64,000 nucleotides of DNA from assembly GCF_001586275.1 (NCBI RefSeq), contig NZ_CP014545.1, positions 62,001 to 126,000 on the forward strand. Direction: 5' to 3'. Source of the stretch: Sphingorhabdus sp. M41. Lineage in GTDB: Bacteria; Pseudomonadota; Alphaproteobacteria; Sphingomonadales; Sphingomonadaceae. The position numbers and the translations under genes were made by a program. Each line of letters opens with the position of its first letter. The first letter of the stretch is position 1. Below, one piece after another: positions 43,258-52,247 of this stretch. Below the pieces are notes generated by a model. It saw nothing but the letters and a program-made list of their open reading frames with translations. It was not told where the DNA came from and did not search any database.

Positions 43258-43521
43258 TCATTCCATCGGGGTGCACAGAAATACGACTATCCGGTGCCCA
43301 CCGTATATTGGTGGCAATCTGAGCGTTCATAGCGACACTGCGCAACCCATTTTATGGCTTGTCGACCGATAGAACGCGACGGCGATGGAATGACGGCTGT
43401 TGATACAGGGCTTGCTTGCCACTTGAACGCGCTGGATCGCCGCCGCGATAGACCATGACCTGGTCTGTTCCCCATGGCCTTGCGGCGCTATCACAGGCAA
43501 AGATTAACGCAGGAAAATAAG

Positions 43522-44859
43522 ATGTTGCCGAGCAGGAGGTCATGGGCAAGGCTTGCTGTCTTTCTGGCAGTGGCAAATCTGTCCTGGTCTGCGTCCGGGG
43601 CAGGAATGCTGGCGGTCAGCAACGACGATGGGGATAAGGGAATTAGCGAAATGACGGCACAGGATCCGGAAGCAGAAACCAATATTCCGCCAGTCGCAGG
43701 CTGGGATGAACTCGTCGATGGGTTAAGGGATTTGCCCGGTAAAATGCTGGCAAAACTGCCCGAGAACCAGCGCAATGACCCGCAGATCAGACAGGAAGTC
43801 GCGCGTCTGGCTCTCTCGGCTCTCGGCTCGGTCACGATCGACAGTCTTGGCGGTGACCCCAACTTCCCGGCCTTCCTCCCCACAATCGGGCAGGTGCTCG
43901 GCGTCGGGCAACCGAATGCCGATACCATTTATCGCGCCGCGCGCATTTCGGCAGACGGGGTGTACCGGCTCAGCGGCACCCGGGGTTCGCTCAACCAAGC
44001 GGTGATCGGTCAGGTCGTGCCCCGCAACGCGGAAACCGGCAGCGGCCGTGCCCATCTCGATATCAATGCCCTGAAGGTAGACGATGATGACAGTTTCGAG
44101 GTTGTTATTAGTGCCGAACGACCGAAAGGCTATGACGGCGAATGGTGGGAACTCCGTCCTGCCGCCAATCGCCTGATGGTCCGCCTAGTCAGCTATGACT
44201 GGGCCAATGAGGTATCGCCAAAACTGGCACTCGAACGAATGGACCGGCCCATGCGCAAGCCGCGCCCCGCCGCCCAGGCCCTTGAGCAAAATCTGCGAAC
44301 GATGCCCCAGGCGATTGGATTTTTGGGACCGATGTTTGTCGATCATGTCGAGCAGTTGCGCGAAGAGGGCTTTGTCCATCGTTTCAAGGAATTTGATGTC
44401 TCCGCGATCGGTGGGCTGGCCGGGCAATTCTATTATGAAACCGCCTATGAGCTCGAAGACAGCGAAGCGCTGATCATCGAGACCGCAGTGCCCGAGACCT
44501 GCCCCTATCGTTCGATGATATTGACCAACTATATTTACGAGACGACGGACTGGTATAATAATCACTCCAGCCTGAACGGCCATCAGTCTCCGCTGGATAA
44601 GGACGGAAAATGGCGGGTTGTGATCAGCGCCCGTGATCCCGGCGTGAGAAACTGGCTCGACACGGCGGATTATCCCGTCGGCGCGATTCAGGGCCGCTGG
44701 ACAAATTGCAGCGACCATCCGATCCCGACCATCACAAAGGTCGCGTTTGATGATCTGGCGCAACATCTGCCTGCCGATGTCGAGAGGGTGTCGCCCGAAG
44801 AACGGGAAGAAATATTGCGGGCGCGCAGGCAGGCCATGATGAAACGCCCGCACTGGTAA
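43522..44859 (+). CDS. Exported DUF1214-like protein
   Basis: The 445-residue form starts at MLPSRRSWARLAVFLAVANL, eight bases after AGGAA; an upstream ATG at 43474 lacks a ribosome site. A signal peptide is likely (WARLAVFLAVANLSWSASG). The C-terminal third shows the DUF1214 pattern: SMILTNYIYETTDWYNNHSS, SPLDKDGKWRVVISARDPGV and NWLDTADYPVGAIQGRW. The family has no established activity but is common in terpenoid and steroid catabolic loci. It is divergent from the Rieske operon and is followed by a small SnoaL gene. Confidence 0.68.
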   Translation: MLPSRRSWARLAVFLAVANLSWSASGAGMLAVSNDDGDKGISEMTAQDPEAETNIPPVAGWDELVDGLRDLPGKMLAKLPENQRNDPQIRQEVARLALSALGSVTIDSLGGDPNFPAFLPTIGQVLGVGQPNADTIYRAARISADGVYRLSGTRGSLNQAVIGQVVPRNAETGSGRAHLDINALKVDDDDSFEVVISAERPKGYDGEWWELRPAANRLMVRLVSYDWANEVSPKLALERMDRPMRKPRPAAQALEQNLRTMPQAIGFLGPMFVDHVEQLREEGFVHRFKEFDVSAIGGLAGQFYYETAYELEDSEALIIETAVPETCPYRSMILTNYIYETTDWYNNHSSLNGHQSPLDKDGKWRVVISARDPGVRNWLDTADYPVGAIQGRWTNCSDHPIPTITKVAFDDLAQHLPADVERVSPEEREEILRARRQAMMKRPHW

Positions 44860-44908
44860 TGGCATCACGCATAATGACGAAGTTCAAACAATACAGGTAG
44901 CAAAACCC

Positions 44909-45247
44909 ATGAACACAGAAAATCTCGCCCGCAGCTATTACCGCCGGGTCAATGCCAAGGATATCGAAGGTTTGCTCGCGCTATTTGCTGACGATGCCAG
45001 CTTCGCCTTGCCCGACGGCCGCATTGTGGCGGGCATGGATGCGATCCGCACCATGTATGAAGGCGTATTCGCGCACGGCGGTCCGCAGCCGCAGCCGGTG
45101 GCGTTCGTCCCCGGCGAAAATGCTGTCGCCGCCGAGATCGAGGTCCATCTCGCCGACGGGACCGTCCGGCAAATGGCCAGTTTCTTCCAGGTCGACAGCC
45201 AGGGCAAATTTACCAGCGTCGGCGTCTACCAGCGTACCGGCGGATAA
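44909..45247 (+). CDS. SnoaL/NTF2-like protein, copy 2
   Basis: The 112-residue protein has one NTF2 fold: LARSYYRRVNAKDIEGLLAL, FADDASFALPDGRIVAGMDA, IRTMYEGVFAHGG and strands NAVAAEIEVHLADGTVRQMASFF. The pattern fits SnoaL-like isomerase/cyclase proteins. It lies 49 bases after the DUF1214-like gene and probably shares its transcript. Function in the pathway is unknown. Confidence 0.82.
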   Translation: MNTENLARSYYRRVNAKDIEGLLALFADDASFALPDGRIVAGMDAIRTMYEGVFAHGGPQPQPVAFVPGENAVAAEIEVHLADGTVRQMASFFQVDSQGKFTSVGVYQRTGG

Positions 45248-45284
45248 GGCTTGGAAGTACGGTAGTGGCGGAATTTAATCCGCT

Positions 45285-46136
45285 CTACTTTGCTTTCAAC
45301 TCGCTTGCGGCGCGATCCATTCGGGCCATCAAAACCGCGCAGGCATCCTGCAAGGCGGTCATCGCGACATTGTCGGCCGGAGCCAGCTTGGCCGAGAGTT
45401 TGACGTCTTTTTCGAGCAGGTTGCGAAGGTCGAGAACGCCTTCCGCGGTCGAATTTTCGCGCACCCCCATCATCCCCGGCACCACCTGCAGGGCAAAGCT
45501 CTGGGCCGATCCGCGCTGCAGCGCCTCGCGCAATTGCTCGCGATCAAAGTCCAGTTCAACCCCGAGGTCCAGGATCGAGGCGGCGAGGCCATAATTGGCG
45601 ATACAGGCCAGATTATTGAGCAATTTTCCGACCAGCCCCCGACCGACCGGGCCGAGATGGGATACAGTGCCTATGGCTTCGAGCCAGGGTGTTGCACGGG
45701 CGATGGTTGCTTCATCTCCCCCGACAAACAGCGAGAGCCTGCCTTCGAGCGCATAGTGGCTGCCACCCGAAACGCCGACATCAATCACGCTCACGCCATA
45801 TTCGCCGGCTTCTCGCTGCAGATCCTGAGCCAGTTCCGGGGAGACAGTGGAGGTGATGATGAAAATGCCGCCTTCGCCCTGCGCCTTGAAGATTTCGCCA
45901 TCGGCAGTCAGATCGCGCAATTGCTCGTCGGTACGAACGCAGATGCCGACAATATCCTTGCCGCGCGCTGCCTCGATCGGATCGAGCGTGCGCTGCGTGT
46001 CCGGCTCGTCAAAGGCTTCCAGCGTGGCCGGGAAAATATCGCATCCGGTAACCGCGAAGCCTTCGCGCGCGAGCCGTCTGGCGATCGGCGCGCCCATCAA
46101 TCCCAGTCCGATAAAACCCACGCTCGCCTTGCTCAT
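45285..46136 (-). CDS. 3-Hydroxyisobutyrate dehydrogenase-family NAD(P) oxidoreductase
   Basis: The ATG at 46136 begins MSKASVGFIGLGLMGAPIAR; the open frame to 46235 adds an unrelated peptide. The 283-residue enzyme has the GLGLMG Rossmann loop, DVGVSGGSHYALEGRLSLFV (the substrate-binding SGG) and GLVGKLLNNL with the catalytic Lys. This beta-hydroxyacid dehydrogenase fold oxidises a 3-hydroxyacid or reduces a semialdehyde. It faces the SnoaL gene (37-base gap) and is divergent from an acyl-CoA dehydrogenase pair. Confidence 0.88.
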   Translation of the reverse strand: MSKASVGFIGLGLMGAPIARRLAREGFAVTGCDIFPATLEAFDEPDTQRTLDPIEAARGKDIVGICVRTDEQLRDLTADGEIFKAQGEGGIFIITSTVSPELAQDLQREAGEYGVSVIDVGVSGGSHYALEGRLSLFVGGDEATIARATPWLEAIGTVSHLGPVGRGLVGKLLNNLACIANYGLAASILDLGVELDFDREQLREALQRGSAQSFALQVVPGMMGVRENSTAEGVLDLRNLLEKDVKLSAKLAPADNVAMTALQDACAVLMARMDRAASELKAK

Positions 46137-46356
46137 TTTTCTCTCCACTGGTTCCGGTCGCCATCCCACGCATGGAAGGCGCAATTTTCGCAACAGTAGC
46201 GAAACCGATGTCCGCTTCAACGCTATTTGCTGCAAAGCCGCCGGCGTCCCGCGATATATCGGTGTGGCGGTAGTTTTCCATAGCTCGCTGATAATGCCGC
46301 CAGCATCACTCCGGCGTTGTCTGACCCATCTCTCTTTATCTCCCCGCCGTTGCGCT

Positions 46357-46382
46357 TATGGTCGTGCGATCATTCGACCATA
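46357..46382. promoter_or_regulatory. Inverted repeat before the second acyl-CoA dehydrogenase pair
   Basis: TATGGTCG at 46357-46364 and CGACCATA at 46375-46382 form a perfect 8-bp inverted repeat with a 10-base spacer, 14 bases before the ATG at 46397. It could be a regulator site or a leader hairpin. Confidence 0.5.
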
Positions 46383-46396
46383 GCGACGGGGATTTC

Positions 46397-47542
46397 ATGG
46401 ACTTTACATGGACTGAACAGGAACAGGCATTCCGCAAGCGGCTACAGGAATTTCTGGCTGCGACTTTGCCCGACGACTGGGAGCGCTTTTCGCAACATGG
46501 TCCGGCATCTCCAGACCTGACCAAATATGCCGAAGGCTTCTGCGGCAAGCTTGCCGATGAAAATCTGCTAACGCCGCATTGGGCCAAGGAAATTGGCGGC
46601 GAGGGTCTGGATCCATGGCATCAGTCGATCCTCGCCGAGGAAATGTGGATCGCCGGTGAGCCACGCGGCGGCCAATATATGAATGTCAACTGGATCGGCC
46701 CCACGCTGATCAAATATGGCTCGCAGGTGCAGCAGGAACAATATCTGCCCGCGATCACCGAGGGCTATGCGCTCTGGTGCCAGGGCTTTTCCGAACCGGG
46801 GTCGGGTTCCGATCTGGCCTCGCTCCGCACGAAGGCAGAGCTCGACGGCGACGAATATGTCGTCAACGGCCAGAAAATCTGGACCAGCTATGCGGGGCTG
46901 GCACAAAATTGCTTCCTGCTTTGCCGGACCAGCGATGACCGCAAGCGCGGCATCACGATCTTGCTTATTCCAATGGATACGGACGGGATTACGGTACGAC
47001 AAATCCCGTCGCTCATTGGCGAAGGCGACATTCACGAAGTATTTTTCGACAATGTTCGCGTTCCGACCAGCGCACGTCTGGGCGAGGAAGGGCAGGCCTG
47101 GGAAATCATCGGCTTTTCCCTGACCAACGAACGGTTGGGCATTCCGCGTTATAGTCTGGCACGATCGGCGCTCGACCGGGCTGTGTCGATATTGAAAGAA
47201 CGCGGAGATTTCGACAGCGAGGCAGTCAGGATCGAAGCGGCCCATGCCGCGGCGCTTTGTGAAGCCTCGCGCATGGCGAGCTATGCGATTGTCAGCCGCC
47301 GGGCCAAGGGCGAGAAGATCGGGGCGGAAGCATCCTCTGCCCGTTTCGCCACGATCATGGCCGAGCGCCGGGTTGCCGAATTTGTCGTCGAATATCTGCC
47401 CGAGGCCCTCGCCGATGCTCATCCCTATCTGAAGATGCACCACCAGCGCGCCATTGTTGCCGGCATTGCTGCGGGTGCCGCCGAAATCCAGCTCAACATC
47501 ATCGCCTCGGATGTTCTGGGCCTGCCAAGGGAGCCACGCTGA
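46397..47542 (+). CDS. Acyl-CoA dehydrogenase, larger subunit of a second heteromeric pair
   Basis: The 381-residue protein starts at MDFTWTEQEQAFRKRLQEF; a longer frame from 46358 spans the inverted repeat. Signatures are CQGFSEPGSGSDLASLRTKA (about 122), NGQKIWTSYAGLAQN, the mid FSLTNERLGI and C-terminal AAGAAEIQLNIIASDVLGL. The usual IYxGTxEIQRN is altered. The stop overlaps the next start (ATGATGG), so a stoichiometric partner is likely. The combination resembles the two-subunit FadE enzymes of steroid side-chain or ring degradation. Confidence 0.9.
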   Translation: MDFTWTEQEQAFRKRLQEFLAATLPDDWERFSQHGPASPDLTKYAEGFCGKLADENLLTPHWAKEIGGEGLDPWHQSILAEEMWIAGEPRGGQYMNVNWIGPTLIKYGSQVQQEQYLPAITEGYALWCQGFSEPGSGSDLASLRTKAELDGDEYVVNGQKIWTSYAGLAQNCFLLCRTSDDRKRGITILLIPMDTDGITVRQIPSLIGEGDIHEVFFDNVRVPTSARLGEEGQAWEIIGFSLTNERLGIPRYSLARSALDRAVSILKERGDFDSEAVRIEAAHAAALCEASRMASYAIVSRRAKGEKIGAEASSARFATIMAERRVAEFVVEYLPEALADAHPYLKMHHQRAIVAGIAAGAAEIQLNIIASDVLGLPREPR

Positions 47543-48453
47543 TGGATTTGGACCTAACCGACGACCAGCGCGCGATACTGGATGCGCTCGACTCGCTCTG
47601 CAAGCCTTTCGAGAATGCACCGATTCATGATGCGCCGCTTGCTGCGACCAGCGAAGAGCTGGACCGGGCAGTGGTTGAGGGCGGGTTTCTCGATGTCGCT
47701 TTTGATCCCGATCTGGGAACCGTGACAGCCGCCATAGTGGTCGAACGGCTTTCGAGACTGCCTTTCGCGGTCGAATCCGCTGCCAGCGCGCTTGTTCGCC
47801 CGCTGCTCGGAGAAAAAATCCGCTATCCGCTGTGCCTTGTGGAAGACGCGCGCTCGACCCGTCCGGTGCGATTCCTGCGAGAAGGCGCGACCGTGGCACA
47901 GGTCGGTGATGGCGTTTCGCTGTTTACCGCCCGAGCAGATCAACTGCGGCCGGAACCCGAGGCGCTATTTGCCTATCCCGTGGCGACGCTACTCAGTCGC
48001 CCGGCTGAAGTCCGGTCAATAGATGTGTCGCCGGCTGAATTTCTGGCTCGCTGGCGGGTTGGGCTGGCTGCGGAAACGGCAGGGCTTTTATCCGCGGCAC
48101 TGGATGCAACCTGTGCCTATCTGACCGAACGCCAGCAATTCGGCCGTCCGCTGGCAACGTTCCAGGCGCTGCGGCACCGTCTGTCCGAAGCGCAGGTTCG
48201 CACCAATGGTGTTTATTGGCTGGCGATGAAGGCGGCCGCGAGTCTGGACCCGGCCGATGCTGCCCTGGCGGCGCTGCACGCTCAGGAATCCGCGCGTCAT
48301 TGCGTTTATGATTTTCACCAGTTTCTGGGCGCAATGGGTATGACGCTGGAACATCCCCTGCATCTGTGGACCTACCGGCTCAAGCTGTTGATCGGCGATC
48401 TGGGTGGCCGTGGCGCACAGGCGCTTGCCGCCGCCGATGCGAGCTGGGGCTAA
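47542..48453 (+). CDS. Acyl-CoA dehydrogenase, small partner subunit
   Basis: This 303-residue protein is about 80 residues shorter than ordinary acyl-CoA dehydrogenases and lacks the flavin-loop signature in its middle. The C-terminal helical domain is clear: AYLTERQQFGRPLATFQALR, then FHQFLGAMGMTLEHPLHLWT. Such shortened subunits pair with a full-length FadE to form an alpha2beta2 enzyme. It overlaps the upstream subunit gene by one base, indicating tight co-translation. Confidence 0.86.
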   Translation: MDLDLTDDQRAILDALDSLCKPFENAPIHDAPLAATSEELDRAVVEGGFLDVAFDPDLGTVTAAIVVERLSRLPFAVESAASALVRPLLGEKIRYPLCLVEDARSTRPVRFLREGATVAQVGDGVSLFTARADQLRPEPEALFAYPVATLLSRPAEVRSIDVSPAEFLARWRVGLAAETAGLLSAALDATCAYLTERQQFGRPLATFQALRHRLSEAQVRTNGVYWLAMKAAASLDPADAALAALHAQESARHCVYDFHQFLGAMGMTLEHPLHLWTYRLKLLIGDLGGRGAQALAAADASWG

Positions 48454-48466
48454 GCGCCGTAACTGC

Positions 48467-49699
48467 CTATTTCGCGCCGAATGCAGGTTTTGGCAGGCTG
48501 AGCAATGCGAGGCTGCTTGCCACCATGAAGCCGACGGTCAGCCACAGAAAATTGTCATAGCTGCCAAATTCGTCGAAAACATGCGCGGCGCCGAGCGGAC
48601 CGGTCGCAGTACCGATCGAAAGAGACGCGAGCAGGCCGCCATATAGGGCGCCAAAACTCTTCAGTCCGAAATGTTTGGTGGTGAGATAGACGATCACGTC
48701 AATTTCCGCGCCCAATGTCAGGCCAATGAGCGAGGCGGCAAGCATCGCCGCCATTGTGCTGGATCCGAAAGAGACGAGCAGCATGCAGCCGGCAACCGGC
48801 AGCAGGAAGACGGCCGCGCCGACCAAGGACGCCCGGAACCGGTCAAGCAGAAGTCCGGTACCGAGCCGGCCGGCGATAGAGAATAGCCCGATCAGGGCCG
48901 CGATCTCGGACGCCCGGATCGCGTCGATGCCGCCGGCCTGCAGAATCGGCAGGAAATGGACCACGAGAGCAATGATCGTGAAGGTGAAAAGCAGGCTGGC
49001 GATCAGGAGGCGAAGATAGACGGTAGAACGCAATCCTTCCATAAAACCTGTGCCCTCGAGCGCTTTCTCGACGGGGACGGGCGCGTCTTCGGGATGTTTG
49101 ATGTCACGCGAATGGCGGAAAAACAGCAGAATGACCGGAAATGCGACAGCGCCCCAGATCAGGGCCTGAATAGCGAAAGCATTTTGCCACCCGTAAGCGG
49201 CGATCAGGCGCGTGCCCAGATAGGGGAATAGCGCAGCAGCGACCGATGCGCCGCAAAGCGTGAGCGCCAGCGCGAGTCCTCGCGATGCTTCGAAGCGGGA
49301 GGCCACGGCACTGGTCCATATGGTCGCCTGGACCGGCAAGGTGGCACAGGCCATGACGATCCACAGCAGATACCAATTGGCCTGACTGCCTGTGGCTGTG
49401 CCCAGCAGAGCGAAAGCCGCCACAGTCAGCAAAACCCCGATGACACCCAGCAGGCGCGGGCCGACACGATCCACCAGAAATCCGATCGGTATGCTCAATA
49501 CGGCCTGGATCAGGGTCGCGATCGTCAGTCCGGAAGTTGTCTGGGTAACCGACCAGCCGAACGTGTCGCTGATCGGTTTGATATAGGCGCCCAGGCCATA
49601 GATATGAATGACGCTGGTGGCATATCCCAGAGCCGCTGCCAGCGGCACGGTATATCCGGCGCGCCATTCCTGCCGGGCGGAAATATTATGGTCCTGCAT
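48467..49699 (-). CDS. MFS transporter, monocarboxylate/OFA-like, copy 3
   Basis: The 410-residue, twelve-helix carrier has motif A-like GFLVDRVGPRLLGVIG after helix 2 and a central loop HSRDIKHPEDAPVPVEKALE. It is clearly related to the genes at 29037 and 30982 (GLTLGAEIDVIVYLTTKHFG in the second half). Its stop is 13 bases from that of the acyl-CoA dehydrogenase small subunit, so it is convergent with that pair. Probably it imports or exports an organic acid of the pathway. Confidence 0.88.
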   Translation of the reverse strand: MQDHNISARQEWRAGYTVPLAAALGYATSVIHIYGLGAYIKPISDTFGWSVTQTTSGLTIATLIQAVLSIPIGFLVDRVGPRLLGVIGVLLTVAAFALLGTATGSQANWYLLWIVMACATLPVQATIWTSAVASRFEASRGLALALTLCGASVAAALFPYLGTRLIAAYGWQNAFAIQALIWGAVAFPVILLFFRHSRDIKHPEDAPVPVEKALEGTGFMEGLRSTVYLRLLIASLLFTFTIIALVVHFLPILQAGGIDAIRASEIAALIGLFSIAGRLGTGLLLDRFRASLVGAAVFLLPVAGCMLLVSFGSSTMAAMLAASLIGLTLGAEIDVIVYLTTKHFGLKSFGALYGGLLASLSIGTATGPLGAAHVFDEFGSYDNFLWLTVGFMVASSLALLSLPKPAFGAK

Positions 49700-49732
49700 G
49701 ATGATTTCCTCTTCGCGCCAGTTTATATTATC

Positions 49733-50905
49733 CTAGTTCCGGCTGGTGCCGGTCAGACCGATTTCGTTCAATATTTCATCACCATGCTCGTCGAGCGACG
49801 GGGTTGGCCCTGCAACTTTGCCCGGTGTCTTGGAAAACCACGTTGGGACTCCCGGATAGCGAATGTCTCCGTAGTCGCTGGGTACGGTTTCAAAAAAGCC
49901 GGTCGCGTTCAGATGGGGATTGTCGAACAGTTCATCGGTGGTGCGCAATGGGGCAGCAGGAATATTGAGTTCGCGGAGCAGGTCCAGCCATTCTTGCGTG
50001 GTGCGTGTGGCAAATGTCTCGCCGAGCAAGCCGTAGATCCGGTCAATCTGCTTGGCGCGCAATTCCAGCGTCGCATATTCGGGCTTGTTCCATTCCGGTT
50101 TGACAGCGTTGATGAAGGCGTTCCAGTGCCGGTCATTATATACCAGCGCGGCGATATGGCCGTCCTTGGTCTTGTAGGGTTTGCGGTTGGGAGAGACCAC
50201 CCGGTGATAATGGGCCGGCCCCAGTTCCGGGTTGAACAATTTTCCGCTGGCATGTTCGACCAGCATGAAGCTGGCCATGGTTTCGAACATCGCGATTTCA
50301 ACTTCCTGTCCTTCGCCGGTGCGTTGACGGTGGAACAGGGCCATCATCGTCGCATAAAGCGCGGTCAGTCCCGCCACCTTGTCCGCCATGATCGTCGCGA
50401 CAAAATCGGGGTCGCCGGTCATCAGTCCCTGAACATGGGTGAGACCGCATTCGGCCTGGATCGTGTCGTCATAGGCGGGCAGGTCTGCATCCGGTCCGCG
50501 CCGGCCATAGCCATAGCAATTGCTGTAGATGATATCCGGCTTGATCGCGCTGACCGCGGCATAGTCGAAGCCGATCCGGGCGATCGCCTTGCCGCGCATC
50601 GAGTGGATGAAGACATCCGCGCCTTCGATCAGCTTGCGCAAGGCTGCCTTGTCCTTCTCGTCGTGCAAGTCGAGCATGATGCTCCGCTTGCCGCGATTAA
50701 CGTTGACGAACACCCCGCCAAGTCCCGGTGCCGGGCCAGCATTGATGTAGCGGGTCTGGTCGCCTCCCGGCGGTTCGATCTTGATGACATCGGCGCCCAT
50801 ATCGGCCATGATCTGCGTGCAATAGGGGCCGAAGACCATGCTTGTAAGGTCGACAACGCGAATTCCCGTCAACGGTCCGCCATGGTCTTTTTTGCTCGTC
50901 ATCAT
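49733..50905 (-). CDS. CaiB/BaiF family (class III) CoA-transferase
   Basis: The 390-residue protein shows family III markers: GIRVVDLTSMVFGPYCTQIM, ADMGADVIKIEPPGGDQTRY near residue 35-55, and VATIMADKVAGLTALYATMM, whose Asp is in the position of the catalytic residue that forms the acyl-enzyme anhydride. It transfers CoA between acids or racemises acyl-CoAs. It is divergent from the ACAD-lyase-CoA-transferase-crotonase operon at 51061 and may activate the substrate for it. Confidence 0.9.
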   Translation of the reverse strand: MMTSKKDHGGPLTGIRVVDLTSMVFGPYCTQIMADMGADVIKIEPPGGDQTRYINAGPAPGLGGVFVNVNRGKRSIMLDLHDEKDKAALRKLIEGADVFIHSMRGKAIARIGFDYAAVSAIKPDIIYSNCYGYGRRGPDADLPAYDDTIQAECGLTHVQGLMTGDPDFVATIMADKVAGLTALYATMMALFHRQRTGEGQEVEIAMFETMASFMLVEHASGKLFNPELGPAHYHRVVSPNRKPYKTKDGHIAALVYNDRHWNAFINAVKPEWNKPEYATLELRAKQIDRIYGLLGETFATRTTQEWLDLLRELNIPAAPLRTTDELFDNPHLNATGFFETVPSDYGDIRYPGVPTWFSKTPGKVAGPTPSLDEHGDEILNEIGLTGTSRN

Positions 50906-51060
50906 CTCTCTCTTTTCACCAAGGGGCTAGATGATCGAGGGCGCAATTCCAATGCTGCACTACTTCGCCGGGCCGATATCGGGACAACAGCTGATTGTGG
51001 CTGGCCGGACCGGCTGCTAACCATCGTGACGAAATTACTCTCAGAAAAGGTCACCCTGCC

Positions 51061-52227
51061 GTGGATTTTGACTTGAACGATTCGCAGACGGAAATTCGTG
51101 ATTCAGTATTGAAACATTGTTCGCAATTTCCCGACGATTATTGGCTTGAACATGATGAAAGCGGCGAGTTTCCGTTCGAGTTTCACAAATCAATGGCCGA
51201 TGCCGGCTGGTTTGGTATTGCCATGCCCGAATCCGTTGGCGGGGCAGGGCTGGGCATAACCGAGGCGGCGGTCATGATGCAGGCGGTATCGGAATCCGGC
51301 GGCGGGATGTCGGCGGCGTCAAGCATTCACGGTCCCGTGTTCAGTCTGGAACCGATCGCGCGCTTCGGCACCGAAGAGCAGCAGCAGCGGATGATCCCGC
51401 CGGTGCTCAACGGCGAGCAGAAGATGTGCTTTGGTGTCACCGAACCCAATGTCGGTCTCGACACGACGAAGCTCAAGACCCGTGCTGTCCGCGAAGCGGG
51501 CGGCTATCGCGTCAATGGCGAGAAAATCTGGATCACCAATGCGCATGTCGCGGACAAGATCATGCTGCTTGCCCGCACGACCCCGATTGAGGAGGTCGAA
51601 CGCAAAACCCAGGGGCTATCGCTATTCTATACCGATCTCGACAAGGCAAAGATCGAAACCCGGCTGATCCCGAAGATGGGCCGTCATGCCGTGGGCTCGA
51701 ACATGCTGTTCATCAACGACCTGTTCATTCCCGAAGAGGACCGGATTGGCGGCGAAGGCGACGGGTTCAAGATCATCCTGCATGGCCTCAATCCGGAACG
51801 GATATTGCTGGGGGCAGAGGCGGTCGGACTCGGCAGGGTCGCGATCCAGAGAGCCGCCAAATATGCGCGGGAACGCATTGTGTTCGACCGGCCGATCGGC
51901 ATGAACCAGGGCATCCAGCACCCACTGGCAAAATGCTGGGCCCAGGTCGAGGCGGCCAATCTGATGGTGATGCAGGGCGCGGCCAAATATGATGCGGGCC
52001 TGGAATGCGGCGTGGAAGCCAATGCCGGCAAATATCTTGCCGCCGAAGCCGGGTTTGAAGCATGTCATACCGCTATGTTGACGCTCGGCGGTATGGGCTA
52101 TGCCAAGGAATATCATCTCGAACGCTATTTGCGCGAAGTGCTGATCCCGCGTACCGCACCGATCAGCCCGCACATGATCCTGAACTATATCGCCGAGCGG
52201 GTTCTCGAACTGCCAAAATCCTACTGA
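51061..52227 (+). CDS. Acyl-CoA dehydrogenase (single-gene type)
   Basis: A GTG at 51061 (VDFDLNDSQTEIRDSVLKHC) has a ribosome site (AAAAGG) before it; an upstream ATG at 50995 adds an unlike leader. The 388-residue protein has FGVTEPNVGLDTTKLKTRAV, NGEKIWITNAHVADKI, and a C-terminal MLTLGGMGYAKEYHLERYL then SPHMILNYIAERVLELP. The lack of EIQRN at the end sets it in a subgroup often found with CoA-transferases. It begins a four-gene operon with the CitE-like lyase, CoA-transferase and crotonase. Confidence 0.9.
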   Translation: MDFDLNDSQTEIRDSVLKHCSQFPDDYWLEHDESGEFPFEFHKSMADAGWFGIAMPESVGGAGLGITEAAVMMQAVSESGGGMSAASSIHGPVFSLEPIARFGTEEQQQRMIPPVLNGEQKMCFGVTEPNVGLDTTKLKTRAVREAGGYRVNGEKIWITNAHVADKIMLLARTTPIEEVERKTQGLSLFYTDLDKAKIETRLIPKMGRHAVGSNMLFINDLFIPEEDRIGGEGDGFKIILHGLNPERILLGAEAVGLGRVAIQRAAKYARERIVFDRPIGMNQGIQHPLAKCWAQVEAANLMVMQGAAKYDAGLECGVEANAGKYLAAEAGFEACHTAMLTLGGMGYAKEYHLERYLREVLIPRTAPISPHMILNYIAERVLELPKSY

Positions 52228-52247
52228 CCCGAACGAAAGCAAAGATA

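Noticed and set aside
49604-51076. Open frame of 490 codons on the plus strand opposite the CaiB/BaiF CoA-transferase
   Set aside because: It is antisense to a strong CoA-transferase gene and its peptide lacks any motif.
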